DNA of 64,000 bases from Blepharisma stoltei (GCA_914767885.1 CAJZBQ010000054.1:186001-250000); one strand, 5' to 3'. Numbered from the stretch's first letter, positions 40,729-51,481 are shown. The notes: generated by a model not told the origin, from the letters alone. A program made the numbers and translations.

Positions 40729-43195
40729 TTAATTCCTACTAGGTAAAGCTGTTAAAACTTCTTCAAATAATGAATCAATGTTTCCTCCAATATAGTCATT
40801 CTCTATAACGTTAAAGAGGTAATAACTATCATATATTGACCTAAGCAGTTGCTTTGAAGGGCTCTCATCTTCATAAATTACAGCCCATTCGTCAAGCCAA
40901 ACTGCAAAAGCTTCTTGTCTCCACCATTTGTAAAACACTTCTCTGTCCACAATAGTCGGCTGCAAGATCTCTCTGTTAGGGAAAACACCCCAGGTTGCTG
41001 CAATTACAGTTCCTTCTTCCATATTTGTCTTGAAATCTCCTGCAATATTAGCTGCCATATAAGAAACGCTCGAATGTTTATCAAGAACACTAATAATCGC
41101 ATCCACAAATGAAGGTGGGCAGAAAAACTCTACAAAAGCTCTTTGGTAGACATAGCCGTTTAATTTTTGTGATTTTGGACCCCAGCCTACTTTAGCGTCT
41201 GTTGATAAGGCACCGTTTACTTGAGGTTGACTTGTAATTGTTAATAAGTTGTGGTTATTCATTTCGACTAATAAATTTTGAATAAGGATTGTTTCTTTTT
41301 CAAGCTCTTCTTCTAGCCATGGCAATCTATTGATTTCTCCTTGCAAAAACCTAACAAAAATGTTTTTTACGTCTTCTTCTGTTTCTGGGGATCCCCATTT
41401 TTTCCTTACTCCCCCCCTCCGTGAGTGAACAAAACCATTAGAAAAATCCCTATTTTTTGCCCAAAAACCCACCTTCCGTGAGTGAACAAAAAATTTTTTT
41501 AGAGAGAAAAATTGTTTATGGAAAAAAAATTGTTATATATAAAATGATAATTAGTATAATGAAATCTAGAGCTAATTCTGTTTAATTTTAAACGAATTGC
41601 ATTTTAAAACCACATAAATTTTATAAATTAAATTAATATTTGCTTTCCAATTTTTGCGAATTAGGATTTTTTTAAATTTCGAAAAAAAAAAATTAACCCC
41701 CCTCCGTGAGTGAACAAAATTTTTTTGTTCACTCACGGAGGGGGGGGGGAGTTAAATCTTTTATCTGTGCGATCGTGTAGTTTCTTGTAGAAAGCGGATG
41801 GGGAGCACCAAATGCAGGACTTCTTGCGTCACCCCAACGCCAGTTAGGATAATCATCCCATGCAAGAGTTCTTTCTATATAGCTTTTAGGCCTGTTTCCC
41901 CAATGGATAGGTCTGACTCCTTCATCTCTTCTTCCTGCAACTTTTCTCCAAGGTGCTTCTCTTTCTGTTTCTACAAGTCCTAATTCATTGACAATTGCAA
42001 TTACTGATCTTTCTAAGTTAAGAGTGTAGAAATGAAAACCTTCAATTCCATACTCTGCTAGTTTTTTGCATGTTTTAATAGCTAAATTAATCCCATATTT
42101 CTTTACCTCGTCTTCATCTTCTTTTATGGCTTCAAGGTCATCTAAAATTTGTTGAGGGACTTTAGTCTTGCAAAAGGTGGTCATTCTATGGAAGCCTTGG
42201 TAGCTTTGGATTGGCATGATTCCTGGTATGATTGGACAAGCAATCCCAATTTCTCTACACTTTTGATAGAAATCGATAAAAACATCGTCATCGTAAAACA
42301 GCTGAGTGATGATTAAATCAGCCCCAGCATCAACTTTTTCTTTTAAGTGGCTTAAGTCATCTTCTTTGCTTGTAGCATCAACATGCCCTTCTGGGTATCC
42401 TGCGACTGCAATTCCAAAATAATCACCGTATTTCTCTTTTATGTGACGAACAAGGTCAGATGCATAATGAAGACCACCTTCAGGAGGACGCCAAGCTTCT
42501 TGGCCACGAGGAGGGTCGCCTCTAAGAGCTAAAATGTTTTTGATGCCTTTTTCTTTAGCTTCTTCAATTGCTGTATCAATTTGTTCGAGAGTCATATTGG
42601 TAAGCGTAAGATGCATCATGGCTTCAGTTCCACTGTACCTTTCAATTCAGGAAGAAATGTTGATTGTTTCGGTGCTTGTAGAACCGCCTGCTCCCCAGGT
42701 GACGTCGGCAAAAAGAGGATTAAGCTGATGGACCATCCTTTCAATTCTTGATTTTTAACTAAAACCTTATAAATTGGAACAAAATAATAAAAAATTTGCA
42801 TTTTTTTGCCCCTTTTAAATGGAACAAACACTTTTCAATGGATAATTTTATAAATAGTTGACATAATTTAATAGAGGGAATGCAAATAAAATACTGTTCA
42901 AACATTTGACACGCTGAATTAATATTTTAAAGTTAATTCTCTATAAAAATAAATTAAAATTTTTAAAGTACTATATTTTTAATATTTTAAAAAATATTTT
43001 TATAAATAAATTTGATATTAATATTTTGCAATAAAAATTAACCCCTTTAAATTGGAACAAGATTTTTGTTCCAATTTAAAAGGAGGGGATTAAGTTGATG
43101 ATACCTTCTTCTGTTTTAGGTGGGAAATATTCAAACGAATAGAAAGGAATATGTCCCTCTTTCTTCCTCTCGCTAATCAAGTCGATGATCTTCAT
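40729..43195 (-). CDS. MTHFR: Methylenetetrahydrofolate reductase (MTHFR), eukaryotic two-domain form
   Basis: Reduces 5,10-methylene-THF to 5-methyl-THF for methionine synthesis, using FAD. Coding pieces 43195-43093, about 42761-41755 and 41408-40729. Catalytic barrel: FYSFEYFPPKTEEG, LFADVTWGAGGST, MMHLTLTNM, ILALRGDPPRG, ADLIITQLFYDDDVF, PIIPGIMPIQSY. Regulatory, AdoMet-binding domain: INRLPWLEEELEKET, LTITSQPQVNG, GYVYQRAFVEFF, ATWGVFPNREILQPTIVD, EAFAVWLDEWAVIYE, YLFNVIENDY. Both domains are present, so AdoMet inhibition is expected. Trp by TGA in ISSWIERYSG. Two MITE IESs. At the first join the frame is off by one base within a run of five A (see findings). Stop is TAA. Confidence 0.93.
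41409..41754. mobile_element. Family G MITE acting as IES (346 bp), inverted relative to the OSCA copy
   Basis: Ends TACTCCCCCCCTCCGTGAGTGAAC and GTTCACTCACGGAGG(G)n AGTTA. Deletion between TA 41407-41408 and 41753-41754 joins AQIKDL to RKKWGSPETEED, linking the two MTHFR domains. Confidence 0.92.
42762..43092. mobile_element. Family F MITE acting as IES (about 331 bp)
   Basis: The right end TTTGTTCCAATTTAAAAGGAGGGGA-TTA, preceded by its inverted copy, and the left end TAAAACCTTATAAATTGGAAC are family F. It separates EEGIINL from RIERMVHQLNPLF. TA candidates at the left are 42756-42757 and 42760-42761. Confidence 0.8.
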
Positions 43196-44047
43196 TTATG
43201 GATTATAATGGAATGTATGGATCGGAGAAGAATAATTCAAAAATTGAAAAAATATATTAATGAAAACAAAATGATAAAAATATTGTAAGAATGATTTGTG
43301 AGCATTTCATTTTGTAGTATTTGATTATGCTGATTAAAAGTTATATTCAGACTATGGCGAATGAAAGATGGAGCGTTTGCTAGTTGAGGTTTTATTGAAA
43401 AATAAACAGACTATATAACGATATGGAGGGGTATTTCATAAAATTTTAATTAGTTTATGCATGATTTTTGACACATAGAGTTTCGGAGAATTAAGTGATC
43501 AAAATAATTGTTTGGGATTCGATAAATAATAAAATGCAATCCAATATAAAATATTATCTTTTCTCACAAAAATTTTAAGTGATCTATTGTATATCTTTAT
43601 TTATAAATCTTCCTAATCAGTTTATTTATTTAAAAAATATTTATATTCTTACTATAAAACCAGTAAAATTATGAGCCAGCTTTTGTTTATATATTGCTTA
43701 AATTTCTGAATTGAGAAGCTCATTCTAAACTCTCTACACTATAGTAAAATCATAAGTCTCCCAAACACACAAAATTAAAATGCGCTATTAGCATTATAAT
43801 AAAATAGAATATGCTTCTTAAAAATAATCTATCTCCAACACAATAGTAAAAAATCATCAAAAACTTGTTTAACTTTTTTAATCTTGCTTACAATTAAATC
43901 CCTCAAAGAAAAAGATATAAAGTTTTATAATAATCATGCATTTTCAAAGATTATTCAGAAAAGATATTAAGCTATACCAAATTTATAATAGTTTGTTTAA
44001 TAAATACTTTTAATTTATTGAAAGTTGTGCTTTGTGTGGTCAGATGC
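43196..44047. other. Intergenic region without recognised features
   Basis: About 850 bp, very AT-rich, between the 5' end of MTHFR and the 3' end of the first haemoglobin gene. No repeat terminus, RNA gene or conserved frame was seen in either strand. Confidence 0.6.
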
Positions 44048-44676
44048 CTAGCGATTTACTATTTTGCCTTCCATCTCTGTTACAAATCTCATGATAATAT
44101 CTTTGCTTTCCTGGTCAAGATTCAATTCTTCTAAAGTTTCCAATAAATAGCGACAAAAAACATCAAATTGCTGTTTTTGAATGCGAAGGCCTTTATGAGT
44201 AGTTGACATTCCTCTGCCTGTGTAAAGCAATCCTCCCCCCATTATAACTCCGAACATTTCGACTTGATATCTTTTAACTCTTTCACCTCTCAGTACATCT
44301 CCACAAGAAGATGACATTTAAACGGAACACGCGCAGGAGCTGAGTCAAGGGAAGGCATCGGCAACGCTCCGGATGAACATGCGGCGACTGGCGACGAAGC
44401 TTTGATAGAAGGGCTTGGCCGGTGGGCTGACCACCGCGATTCCGAGATGGCTCGGTGACGTCACTAGTCTGCTATATCCCTATTTATTTAGGGTTCGGCA
44501 CTAGACACCTTAAATACCAGCTGATAAGTTAAGTTAAGATATCTTTTAACTCGATCCAAGTCTCTGCCTTCAAATGCTGGGCCAGTAATGGGATCAGCTA
44601 AAACTTTTGAATATAGCCTGTCTATAACAGCTACTAAGGATGGAAGACCACCGATTTTGTCATAAATCGATGCCAT
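44048..44676 (-). CDS. Truncated haemoglobin 1 (group I type), split by a SINE
   Basis: Pieces 44676-44553 and 44280-44048. Joined, the protein is about 119 residues: MASIYDKIGGLPSLVAVIDRLYSKVLADPITGPAFEG...RVKRYQVEMFGVIMGGG...YTGRGMSTTHKGLRIQKQQFDVFCRYLLETL. The proximal His (THKGL) and the two Gly motifs of the 2-on-2 globin fold are kept. These proteins bind O2 or NO at haem in ciliates. It is the most diverged of three neighbouring paralogues. The retroposon insertion keeps its duplications and the frame, so the gene is presumably functional after DNA excision. The stop is TAG. Confidence 0.88.
44281..44552 (+). mobile_element. SINE-like retroposon, family C copy 2, 5'-truncated (272 bp)
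   Basis: Flanked by the 15-bp duplication gatatcttttaactc (44266-44280, 44538-44552), with the tail gataagttaagttaa. It corresponds to the last 60% of the copy at 24830-25273, so it is truncated at the 5' end, as target-primed reverse transcription often produces. Confidence 0.9.
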
Positions 44677-45192
44677 TGTTTATAACTCAGTTGGTTTCCA
44701 TATTCGCTCTCTATTTCATTATTTTATTCAGTGCAAAATCATCTTATAGATTTATATTATTTGTGTAATAGAAAGGAGCTGAAGGTTTTATCTTTAATGC
44801 AGATTTTATTTAATTATTTTATTTTTATTATATAAAAATTATTGTTGATATTTAATATAAGTCATATGATTTTTTATATTGATAAATTGAAAGAATGAAA
44901 ATTGTAGTTAAACATATATTTTCATATAAAGAGATCATCCATATTTAGGCTTTTCATATATTGGTTGCTTTTAAATGGCTAAATAAAATGAAATTTTTAA
45001 TTAGTTTCTGGCATCCTTTAGTAGTCGTTCTAACATAATCCTTTGTTACTTTTAAATCAATTGTCATAAGTTGTGATTTCTTACCTGCCTCGATTTTTAT
45101 TTGAATATTTTTATTTTTTGATTTGCTATTGATCAACTCCAATTGCTACTGATCAAGGAAAATTAAAGCTAGTAATATGCTAAGAAGTTCTA

Positions 45193-45549
45193 TTAAAGGT
45201 TAATAATCTGAGGTTCCAATGAAGCTGCAAAAGTCATGATAGTGTTTACGATTTCTTGATCCACATGAAGCTCGTTCAAAGTAGCTAACAGAAATCCAGC
45301 CACTAAATCGAACTGCTCCTTAGTGATGTGGAGTCCAGTGTGCACTGGGATCATTTCTCTTCCGGTGTATGGGATACCACTACCAAGAGTATGAGAAAAG
45401 AGCTCAACTTGCATTGCCTTAGTATGATTGACATCTCTTCCGACAAAGGCTGCAGCTGTCACTGGGTTTGCAAGGATCTTAGCATAGAGTCCATCTATGA
45501 CGGCAACTACAGCTGCGTGTCCACCAACTCTCTCGTAAATAGTTGCCAT
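45193..45549 (-). CDS. Truncated haemoglobin 2 (group I type)
   Basis: 118 residues, intact, no IES. MATIYERVGGHAAVVAVIDGLYAKILANPVTAAAFVGRD; proximal His in VHTGLHI; glycine motif GSGIPYTGREM. Closest relative is the next gene upstream at 46079-46435, so the pair arose by tandem duplication. Stop is TAA. Both sides are spaced by about 500 bp of AT-rich DNA. Confidence 0.92.
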   Translation of the reverse strand: MATIYERVGGHAAVVAVIDGLYAKILANPVTAAAFVGRDVNHTKAMQVELFSHTLGSGIPYTGREMIPVHTGLHITKEQFDLVAGFLLATLNELHVDQEIVNTIMTFAASLEPQIINL

Positions 45550-46078
45550 TTATTTATTATGGACGATTACTTGTAAAACTCATTAATTACCTCAGAAAAC
45601 TGAATAATTTTTATTTATTTTATAAATTGCGAAATTAGCTTAGTTTTCTCGTCTGAGAAGTATATTATGAATTGAAATTGCTTATTTCTATTTGAGTAAA
45701 TAATATATGCGAAAATTTGTTTTAACAGATTTTTCAGAAGCTTAAATTCATATTTTATGGCTTAAAGCCATTAAACTAATTCTTGATGTGGCAGCTGCTA
45801 TATTTGTTTTAAGAAACATAGATAAAAAGTTACTGTTAAAAAAACTGTAAAATTTAACCAAAAAATTTATTTCACCTCTATACTTAAAAATAAAAATTTT
45901 TAGTCATCTGCTGATAGATATTGAATCAGTAGTCCAGCTTCTTCATATTGGGCTAGATTCTTATCCCAACTTAGAACTAGTAAGAAATATGGTTGAATAA
46001 AATTTTCCTTGGTTTTTAACTTATCTTGAATCCAAAAGATCTTTAAGAGGCGAGCCTTTAATTAAAGAAAGGTTAAAT

Positions 46079-46435
46079 TTAGAGGTTAATTATTTCACTC
46101 TCTAAGCCGCCTGCATGTGCCATGACTGCATTGACATATGCTTCATCGAGATTAAGCTCTCTTAAAGTGGCCAAAAGGAACCCAGCAACCAAATCGAATT
46201 GCTCTTTGGAGAGGTTAAGTCCTCTATGGCCGTCTGCCATTGACCTTCCAGTGTAAGGTGTCCCACTTCCTAACCATTCAGACCAATACTCAACTTGCAT
46301 GGCCTTGACATGGTTCACATCTTTCCCAGCGAATGCAGCTGCTGTGATTGGGTTTGCAAGAATCTTTGAGTATAATCCGTCAATTAGAGCCACCACTGCA
46401 TTGTGTCCACCAACTCTTTCGAAATTCGTTGCCAT
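46079..46435 (-). CDS. Truncated haemoglobin 3 (group I type)
   Basis: 118 residues, intact. MATNFERVGGHNAVVALIDGLYSKILANPITAAAFAGKD; proximal His in GHRGLNL; GSGTPYTGRSM. Same length and no gaps against haemoglobin 2. Small changes at the distal side (YWSEWLGSG here, LFSHTLGSG in copy 2, MFGVIMGGG in copy 1) may alter ligand affinity; that is inference. Stop is TAA. Confidence 0.92.
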   Translation of the reverse strand: MATNFERVGGHNAVVALIDGLYSKILANPITAAAFAGKDVNHVKAMQVEYWSEWLGSGTPYTGRSMADGHRGLNLSKEQFDLVAGFLLATLRELNLDEAYVNAVMAHAGGLESEIINL

Positions 46436-46754
46436 ATTTAGATTATCTGAAAATACTTTCCAAAAAATCTGGATTTACTAGAGAAAACCTGTATCATGTT
46501 AATGTTTTCTTTTTCGCTCAGATTGAGGAGTTCAAGGACTAGTAAAAAAAAATCAGCAAAATTTAATTAATTTTTCAATAAAAAACATATAAAAGTTCGC
46601 ATTTCAGAAAATTTTTAAATTCTTGGAAGTATTTGTAATTTATAGATAAGATTAAAATAAATTCTATTATGGATTGTACAAAAATAAATATTGCAAATTT
46701 AATTAAAACGTTATTTATAACTATTTATTATACGAGTAATCTTATGATTATACT

Positions 46755-47873
46755 TTATTCGATTTTCTTTGGATAGATGACCTGCAGCATCTGGGATTCT
46801 AAAGCTACAGCAATCATATAGCAAATAGCTACCCATCCGGTTAAGAAAATCCCAGCAGGGCTTCTCCCCAAGAGAGCATATCCAAAGAAAGTTCCCGTTG
46901 ATCCCCAGTACATGGGATCATTACAAACGCTAAATGGGAAACACTTTAGCGGTCCATCAAAAAGAGCAATTCCAAAATAGTCTCCATAATATGTTCCAAC
47001 TATTCCTAATCTGTAAAATGAGGCTGCGACAAAAAATTGTCCAATAATTATAAAGGCGTAGGATGCTACGTCAAGTGCAAAACTGTCAATGTCCATTTGT
47101 GGCTCGTTTTCTATTGCTTCATGGAATGCAAAACCTCTTACAAGGTTAAGTGTGAAAATTATTGCACCGAATAGTCCTACGGCTGCTCTTTTGTGGCCAA
47201 AGAACATTTTTGAAATTCCTTTTGTGTGAAACTCAAAGCGGGCTATAATAGTCCAGAGAAATGGGCTTAAGGCTGTGTAAAGCATTGAGTTCAGCAAAGC
47301 ATAATTAAAATATGGCGTCTTCGTCTAGGCATGGCCTCCTGGCCATGCATCCTCCGACTCATATTTTAATTGTATCCGGCAAGGTTTTACCGTTTCAGAG
47401 ATGGATAGCAATGCTAGATAACAAATTCTGGTTATGCTCAGAGCCTAGCCCAAGTCTAATCTCAGAGGTGGATTTTTTTCTCATGGGGAAGGAGGGCACG
47501 GAAGTTGGAAAGGGGGAGCTCAGCAAAGTCCTTTGGACCAATCGGGCAACTCCCTAGAGTGAAACTGGGCGTTATGTCTAAGGCTACGTTTTTTTCCTTT
47601 TTGCCAAGAGTCGACCAGAAAATCCATTTTTTATGGATTTTCGGAAAGACAACCCATGTTACAGTGCACTCATGAGCCGTCGAAGCCGGCAACACCTCTC
47701 CAAACGCACCCTGGTGTAACGAAGCAGACTGTCCCAGCGGCCTGTGGGCCCGATGCGTGGAAGAGATGGCGGAAAGGTCTGGGATGTCAACCCCGAAGGG
47801 ACGTAAAGCGCTATAAATTTAAGTTAAGTTAAGAGTTCAGCAAAGCTGGGTGACTGTACTCGATCCACTCCAT
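46755..47873 (-). CDS. Phosphatidylethanolamine N-methyltransferase (PEMT)
   Basis: Membrane enzyme that methylates phosphatidylethanolamine to phosphatidylcholine with AdoMet. Pieces 47873-47847 and 47300-46755; joined start MEWIEYSHPALLNSMLYTALSP. Family signatures: PFLWTIIARFEFHTK, LGIVGTYYGDYFGI (the GxG-type AdoMet region), NDPMYWGSTGTFFGYAL and ALESQMLQVIY near the end. About four membrane helices, about 190 residues, like the animal enzyme. A family B retroposon sits in the first exon, nine codons after the ATG. Stop is TAA. Confidence 0.88.
47301..47846 (+). mobile_element. SINE-like retroposon, family B copy 2, inside PEMT (546 bp)
   Basis: Duplication gagttcagcaaagc (47287-47300, 47833-47846), which has no TA; tail aatttaagttaagttaa. 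The body matches 12206-12764 in reverse. The first 90 bp contain inverted aattaaaatatg / catattttaatt. Removal by the duplication restores YSHPALLNS; a nearby TA pair would also give an in-frame product lacking three residues. Confidence 0.88.
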
Positions 47874-48045
47874 ATTTTATAATGTGGCTAGGTGAAGATT
47901 TTTAAAATTTAATTTAAAAATATTTTTAATTGGAATTGGTTGGCTTTTTGGCTTTATTTTAACTAATGCTTTACTTTACCCCCACACATATTTTATTAAA
48001 TTAATTTAATTAGCTTTAAGGTAAATTTAATAATTTTTTTCCTTA

Positions 48046-48341
48046 CTTCCCAATCCTCACCTTTCGTGAGAGAACAAAAAAATATTGTTCGCCTATATGA
48101 AGATGGATTAAATTTTTTTTAAATTTATATATAAATTTTATATTTATTCAAAATTTAATTTTTAATATTTAAGATGTGAGAAGAAAGCTGTTTGAAACTC
48201 AACACAATTTTCATTATCCTAATTATCACTTATATATCAATACTTTTATAAAATAAAAATTTGTATATTCACGGAGGTGGTTTTTTAACCCAAAAATTAT
48301 GAATTTTCCTTTTTTTTTTTCGCTCACTTAGGGGTGGAATT
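48046..48341. mobile_element. Worn family G MITE (296 bp), intergenic
   Basis: The left end TTACTTCCCAATCCTCACCTTTCGTGAG and right end CGCTCACTTAGGGGTGGAA-TTA are decayed family G termini; interior motifs (aacacaattttcattatcct) match the family. It lies 3' of the sorting nexin gene. Confidence 0.7.
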
Positions 48342-48381
48342 AGCAGCTTAATTATTCAAAATTATCATAAATGAGTTCAAT

Positions 48382-51049
48382 TTAAAGACGAGTTCGGCTT
48401 ATTTCAAATCCTGATTTATTAGATACATCATGTTTTTTATCAAGCCAAAATGCGCTTTCATTTTGGTATCTTAATCTTTCGCATTCAACAACTTCATTTA
48501 AAGCTTTTTCAAAATGTTCTTCACGATCTGCTAGCAACCATACGTGCTCTTTTTTAATAATTTCTTCCACTTTTTCCAATTCTGCCTCCAGGTTCTCAAT
48601 TTCCGATTGAGCATTTTGAATTTCTTTTATATATTTTTCACATTTCATTGGGTCAATTGAGAATCTTTGTTTATCTAATTTTCTATTGATTAATAAATCA
48701 AATTCTGAATATTTTCTCATAAGATCCTTATAGTCTGAAATTGCATTCTTTAAGCCATCTATTTTTAAGCTTTCTGCTTTAATACTTCTTGATAATGAGT
48801 TTAATTCCGAAAAACTGTTTTTCAAATTATATCGATTTTCTTGAATTACTTGATAAAATTTTGACGACTGCCCACTCAATACTGGAGCTGCAAGGCAAGG
48901 AAAGACACTGCTGGCCCAAGTGATAGGCACGGTCACAATCCGGTTGAGTCTTCTAGGAGACCCTCGGTGATTGCATTAAAATTAGGCGAAAGCCAAGTCT
49001 GTTAATTAAGATTAAGATAAAATTTTGACGAGTCTGGAAAATGAATTGCCCCTAATAAAGATAAACTTTTATTTTGGCATGAAATCCAGTTATTAAAAGC
49101 GCATGATAAAGAATAGGTTGGGGCCTCTAAGATATTTAGTGTTCTTTCTATTGAAGCTAAATCTTTACTAAATGGCAGAATCCTTCTTGATAGGATCATA
49201 TTTAGCTTAACTTCAAGCTTGCTGACGATTTGATCGACTGCATCTTCGAAATCTGCATATTGAAATGAAATTTTCTCAATGCTCAAGTTTTGCTGTTCTT
49301 TATCGAATTTTTCATCTGGGCATTCCAAAAACAATTTAAATGGAGGCGATTCTTTCAATATTGGATGTCTGCTTAAAAGAACTAACTCCCCCCCCCCCCT
49401 CCGTGAGCGAACAAAAAAATTTTGTTCACTCACGGAGGGGGGTTAATTTTTTTTTTTAAAAAAAATTTATATATAAATTTTATAAAAAATATTTTTTTCG
49501 AAATTTAAAAAAATCCTAATTTGCAAAAATTGGGAAGCAAATATTAATTTAATTTGCAAAATTTATGTTTTTAAAACGCAATTTGTTTAAAAATTAAACA
49601 GAATTAGCTCTAGATTTCATTATACTAATTATATCACTTATATATCAAAATTTTTTTTTTCCATTAAAATTTTTTCTATTAAAAAAATTTTTGTTCGCTC
49701 ACGGAGGGTGGGTTTTTGGTCAAAAAATGGTGATTTTTCTAATGGTTTTGTTCGCTCACGGAGGGGGGGGGGAGTAAGTATTGCTCAATTTCTTTTCGTC
49801 GTTGCTCAAGAAACTTATTGTTATTTTTGAATAAAAATGATTTATCAGGCAAAGGGGGGATTGAGAATCCTTTATAACTTTCAAAAATTATATTTGGTGG
49901 CTATAAATATGCCCTTTGGGATGATTTATCGCCCTAGTCACAAAAGTCATTTTATATCCAAACCAAGGCCCAAGCCCTTTAATTCTAACCATTGCAAATT
50001 GCGGTGGACTTGTGGGGTTGGTAAGTTTTGAAGTTAGCTAGCGGTTACTTCAGACCAAATATTGATTATCCAAATGGCTTTTGGATATCTGTTCTTTTCC
50101 CTATCAGCTCTGGAGGGCTTGGCTCCTTTATCTGGGTGTCACCTTTCACACAAGTTGACGACAGAAGGTATCGAGCTAATTTTAAACTCCATAGTCCCTG
50201 ATGGCGTACTGACAGGGAGTCTTCCTAAAAATCAAGAATATTGGGGTTAACAGTTTTCCCTGCTCCTAGAGGAGACTCTGCTCCAAATAGCTGCTGAATT
50301 TCAAACTAACAAGCAGTCTAGCGTTGGTCAGAAGCGTACGAATATTTTTAATTTATATCTTTCTCTAAGAATATCATTCAGCCACTCCAAGTCCCTAAAC
50401 CTTCTATTGACTCTAAAGCTTTCTTCATTTATTCTCGTAAAAATCGTATATACATGGTAAGATTTATATCCCATCCACCCATCACTAACTAAAGAAGCCC
50501 TGTTAACTTCAATTATTAGTGTTTTCGAAGGCTCAATTTCATCTACAACTGTCTCTGGAAACTCTTCAGGCTCTTTTTTCAGCATTGGGAAATTTTCACA
50601 AAGATTTTTCACAGTCGCTGCTAAATCTACGTCTTCAAAAGATTTTTTCATCTCATAAAATTCTTCTTCGTCTTCTTTATTTGCATACTTTATTAGTTTA
50701 AATCCAATTAAAAAATATTTATTTTATAATTATAATATATTAGAAACTGCCTATAATTTGAGTATTTTCTGGTAAAAAATGATTAAACTAAAATATTTTG
50801 ATTATTGCTTTGATTAAATGTGTGGGGATCAGTTATTACTATTCGCGGATTTGAAATTGAAAGAGGTAAAGAATCTTCTGAGTCAAGCCTCTCTTCTTGG
50901 ATTCCAAAATCAAATTCATGCTTTGCAATGAACTCGTTTGAAGTATCGCTTTTATTTGATGCAACCTCTTCACTTATCTGAGGTATAAGATCAGGAATTC
51001 CTGCTGTCATATATAGTGTGTTATCTATAGAATTAGAGCTTTCTTCCAT
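48382..51049 (-). CDS. PX-domain sorting nexin (PX-BAR type)
   Basis: ATG 51049. The N-terminal 85 residues are acidic and disordered. PX domain from about residue 120: VNRASLVSDGWMGYKSYHVYTIFTRI, SFRVNRRFRDLEWLNDILRERY, then the join KGFSIPPLPDK and FLEQRRKEIEQYLVLLSRHPIL, the phosphoinositide-binding pattern RRFxDFxWL...PPLPxK...RRxxLExFL. The C-terminal 250 residues are helical (ENLEAELEKVEEIIKKEH) and fit a BAR/Vps5-like dimer. It should bind PtdIns3P on endosomes. Four interruptions: 50696-50790, 49877-50357, 49385-49776 and 48868-49031, the densest in the window after the long repeat protein. Stop is TAA. Confidence 0.87.
48868..49031 (+). mobile_element. Short retroposon insertion acting as IES (164 bp)
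   Basis: 16-bp duplication gataaaattttgacga (48852-48867, 49016-49031) containing TA, with a tail ttaattaagattaa. Deletion gives HFPDSSKFYQVIQEN. The body is unlike families A-D; it may be a heavily 5'-truncated copy of another family. Confidence 0.85.
49385..49776. mobile_element. Family G MITE acting as IES (392 bp), young copy
   Basis: Ends TAACT(C)n TCCGTGAGCGAACAAA and CGCTCACGGAGG(G)n AGTA. Deletion between TA 49383-49384 and 49775-49776 joins EIEQYL to VLLSRHPIL. Nearly the same sequence, base by base, as 35929-36318. Confidence 0.92.
49877..50357 (+). mobile_element. SINE-like retroposon, family A copy 2, inside the PX domain (481 bp)
   Basis: Flanked by a short repeat TATAAA-type; TA pairs 49875-49876 and 50356-50357. 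Deletion restores RERYKGFSIPPLPDK. Shares blocks with 10747-11239, for example tattgattatc...aaatggcttttgg...ttcttttccctat. The tail is tatttttaattta. The duplication is short and worn, so this copy seems older. Confidence 0.82.
50696..50790. other. IES (95 bp) with 11-bp inverted ends
   Basis: The left end TAGTTTAAATC and the complement of the right end GATTAAACTA match. TA pairs 50694-50695 and 50789-50790. Deletion gives NQNILIKYANKEDEEEF. Confidence 0.8.
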
Positions 51050-51333
51050 TTTTCATATATTATCAGTTCATTTTATATCAGAGTTTCTTATTATCAATAA
51101 AAATTTATAAAATATTTTGATAAGAGACCATAACTATGGGATTTTATCTGTTGTTAATAATTTTTATAACAAAAACTTTGAGTTTTTATAAATCGATGTG
51201 GCATTATTTTAAATTCATATTTTTGCTTATAAATTTGCTTTAGAACTTATATTGAATAAGGAAATATTTTTAATTAGACTACCTATTAGGTTTGTGAAGT
51301 CTGAAGTCCATATTGCATTTCATTATAATAATT

Positions 51334-51403
51334 AAATGGTGATGATCCTTACGCTGGAATTACCAACTGCATCCAGATGAAAAATCAATGCTCTCTGATT
51401 TTA
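51334..51403 (+). ncRNA. C/D-box snoRNA 1 (18S-directed)
   Basis: Box C GTGATGA (51339-51345) and box D CTGA (51395-51398), about 50 nt apart; possible internal C' AGATGAA. The segment GCTGGAATTACC (51353-51364) is complementary to the universal 18S sequence GGTAATTCCAGC (530 loop), the expected form of a guide that directs 2'-O-methylation. Ends are approximate. Confidence 0.78.
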
Positions 51404-51408
51404 TAAAC

Positions 51409-51475
51409 CACAAACTGATGACAACTGTTCAGTTCTGCTTCAGAATTTTGACGACATCATACTGCCCTGATTCAT
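51409..51475 (+). ncRNA. C/D-box snoRNA 2 (target not identified)
   Basis: Box C-like CTGATGA (51415-51421) and box D CTGA (51467-51470) at the same spacing as its neighbours. The guide before box D is acgacatcatactgcc; I could not place its rRNA target. The call rests on spacing and context. Confidence 0.6.
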
Positions 51476-51481
51476 ATTCTC

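Noticed and set aside
44954-45142. 62-codon minus-strand frame (MELINSKSKNKNIQIKI...)
   Set aside because: Lys/Asn-rich in an AT-rich spacer with no recognisable relative, so chance is the simplest explanation.
45903-46065. About 53-codon minus-strand frame between two haemoglobin genes (ends LAQYEEAGLLIQYLSADD)
   Set aside because: The composition looks protein-like, but there is no ATG after the upstream TAA and no partner exon could be found. Possibly a fragment of a lost gene; too weak to list.
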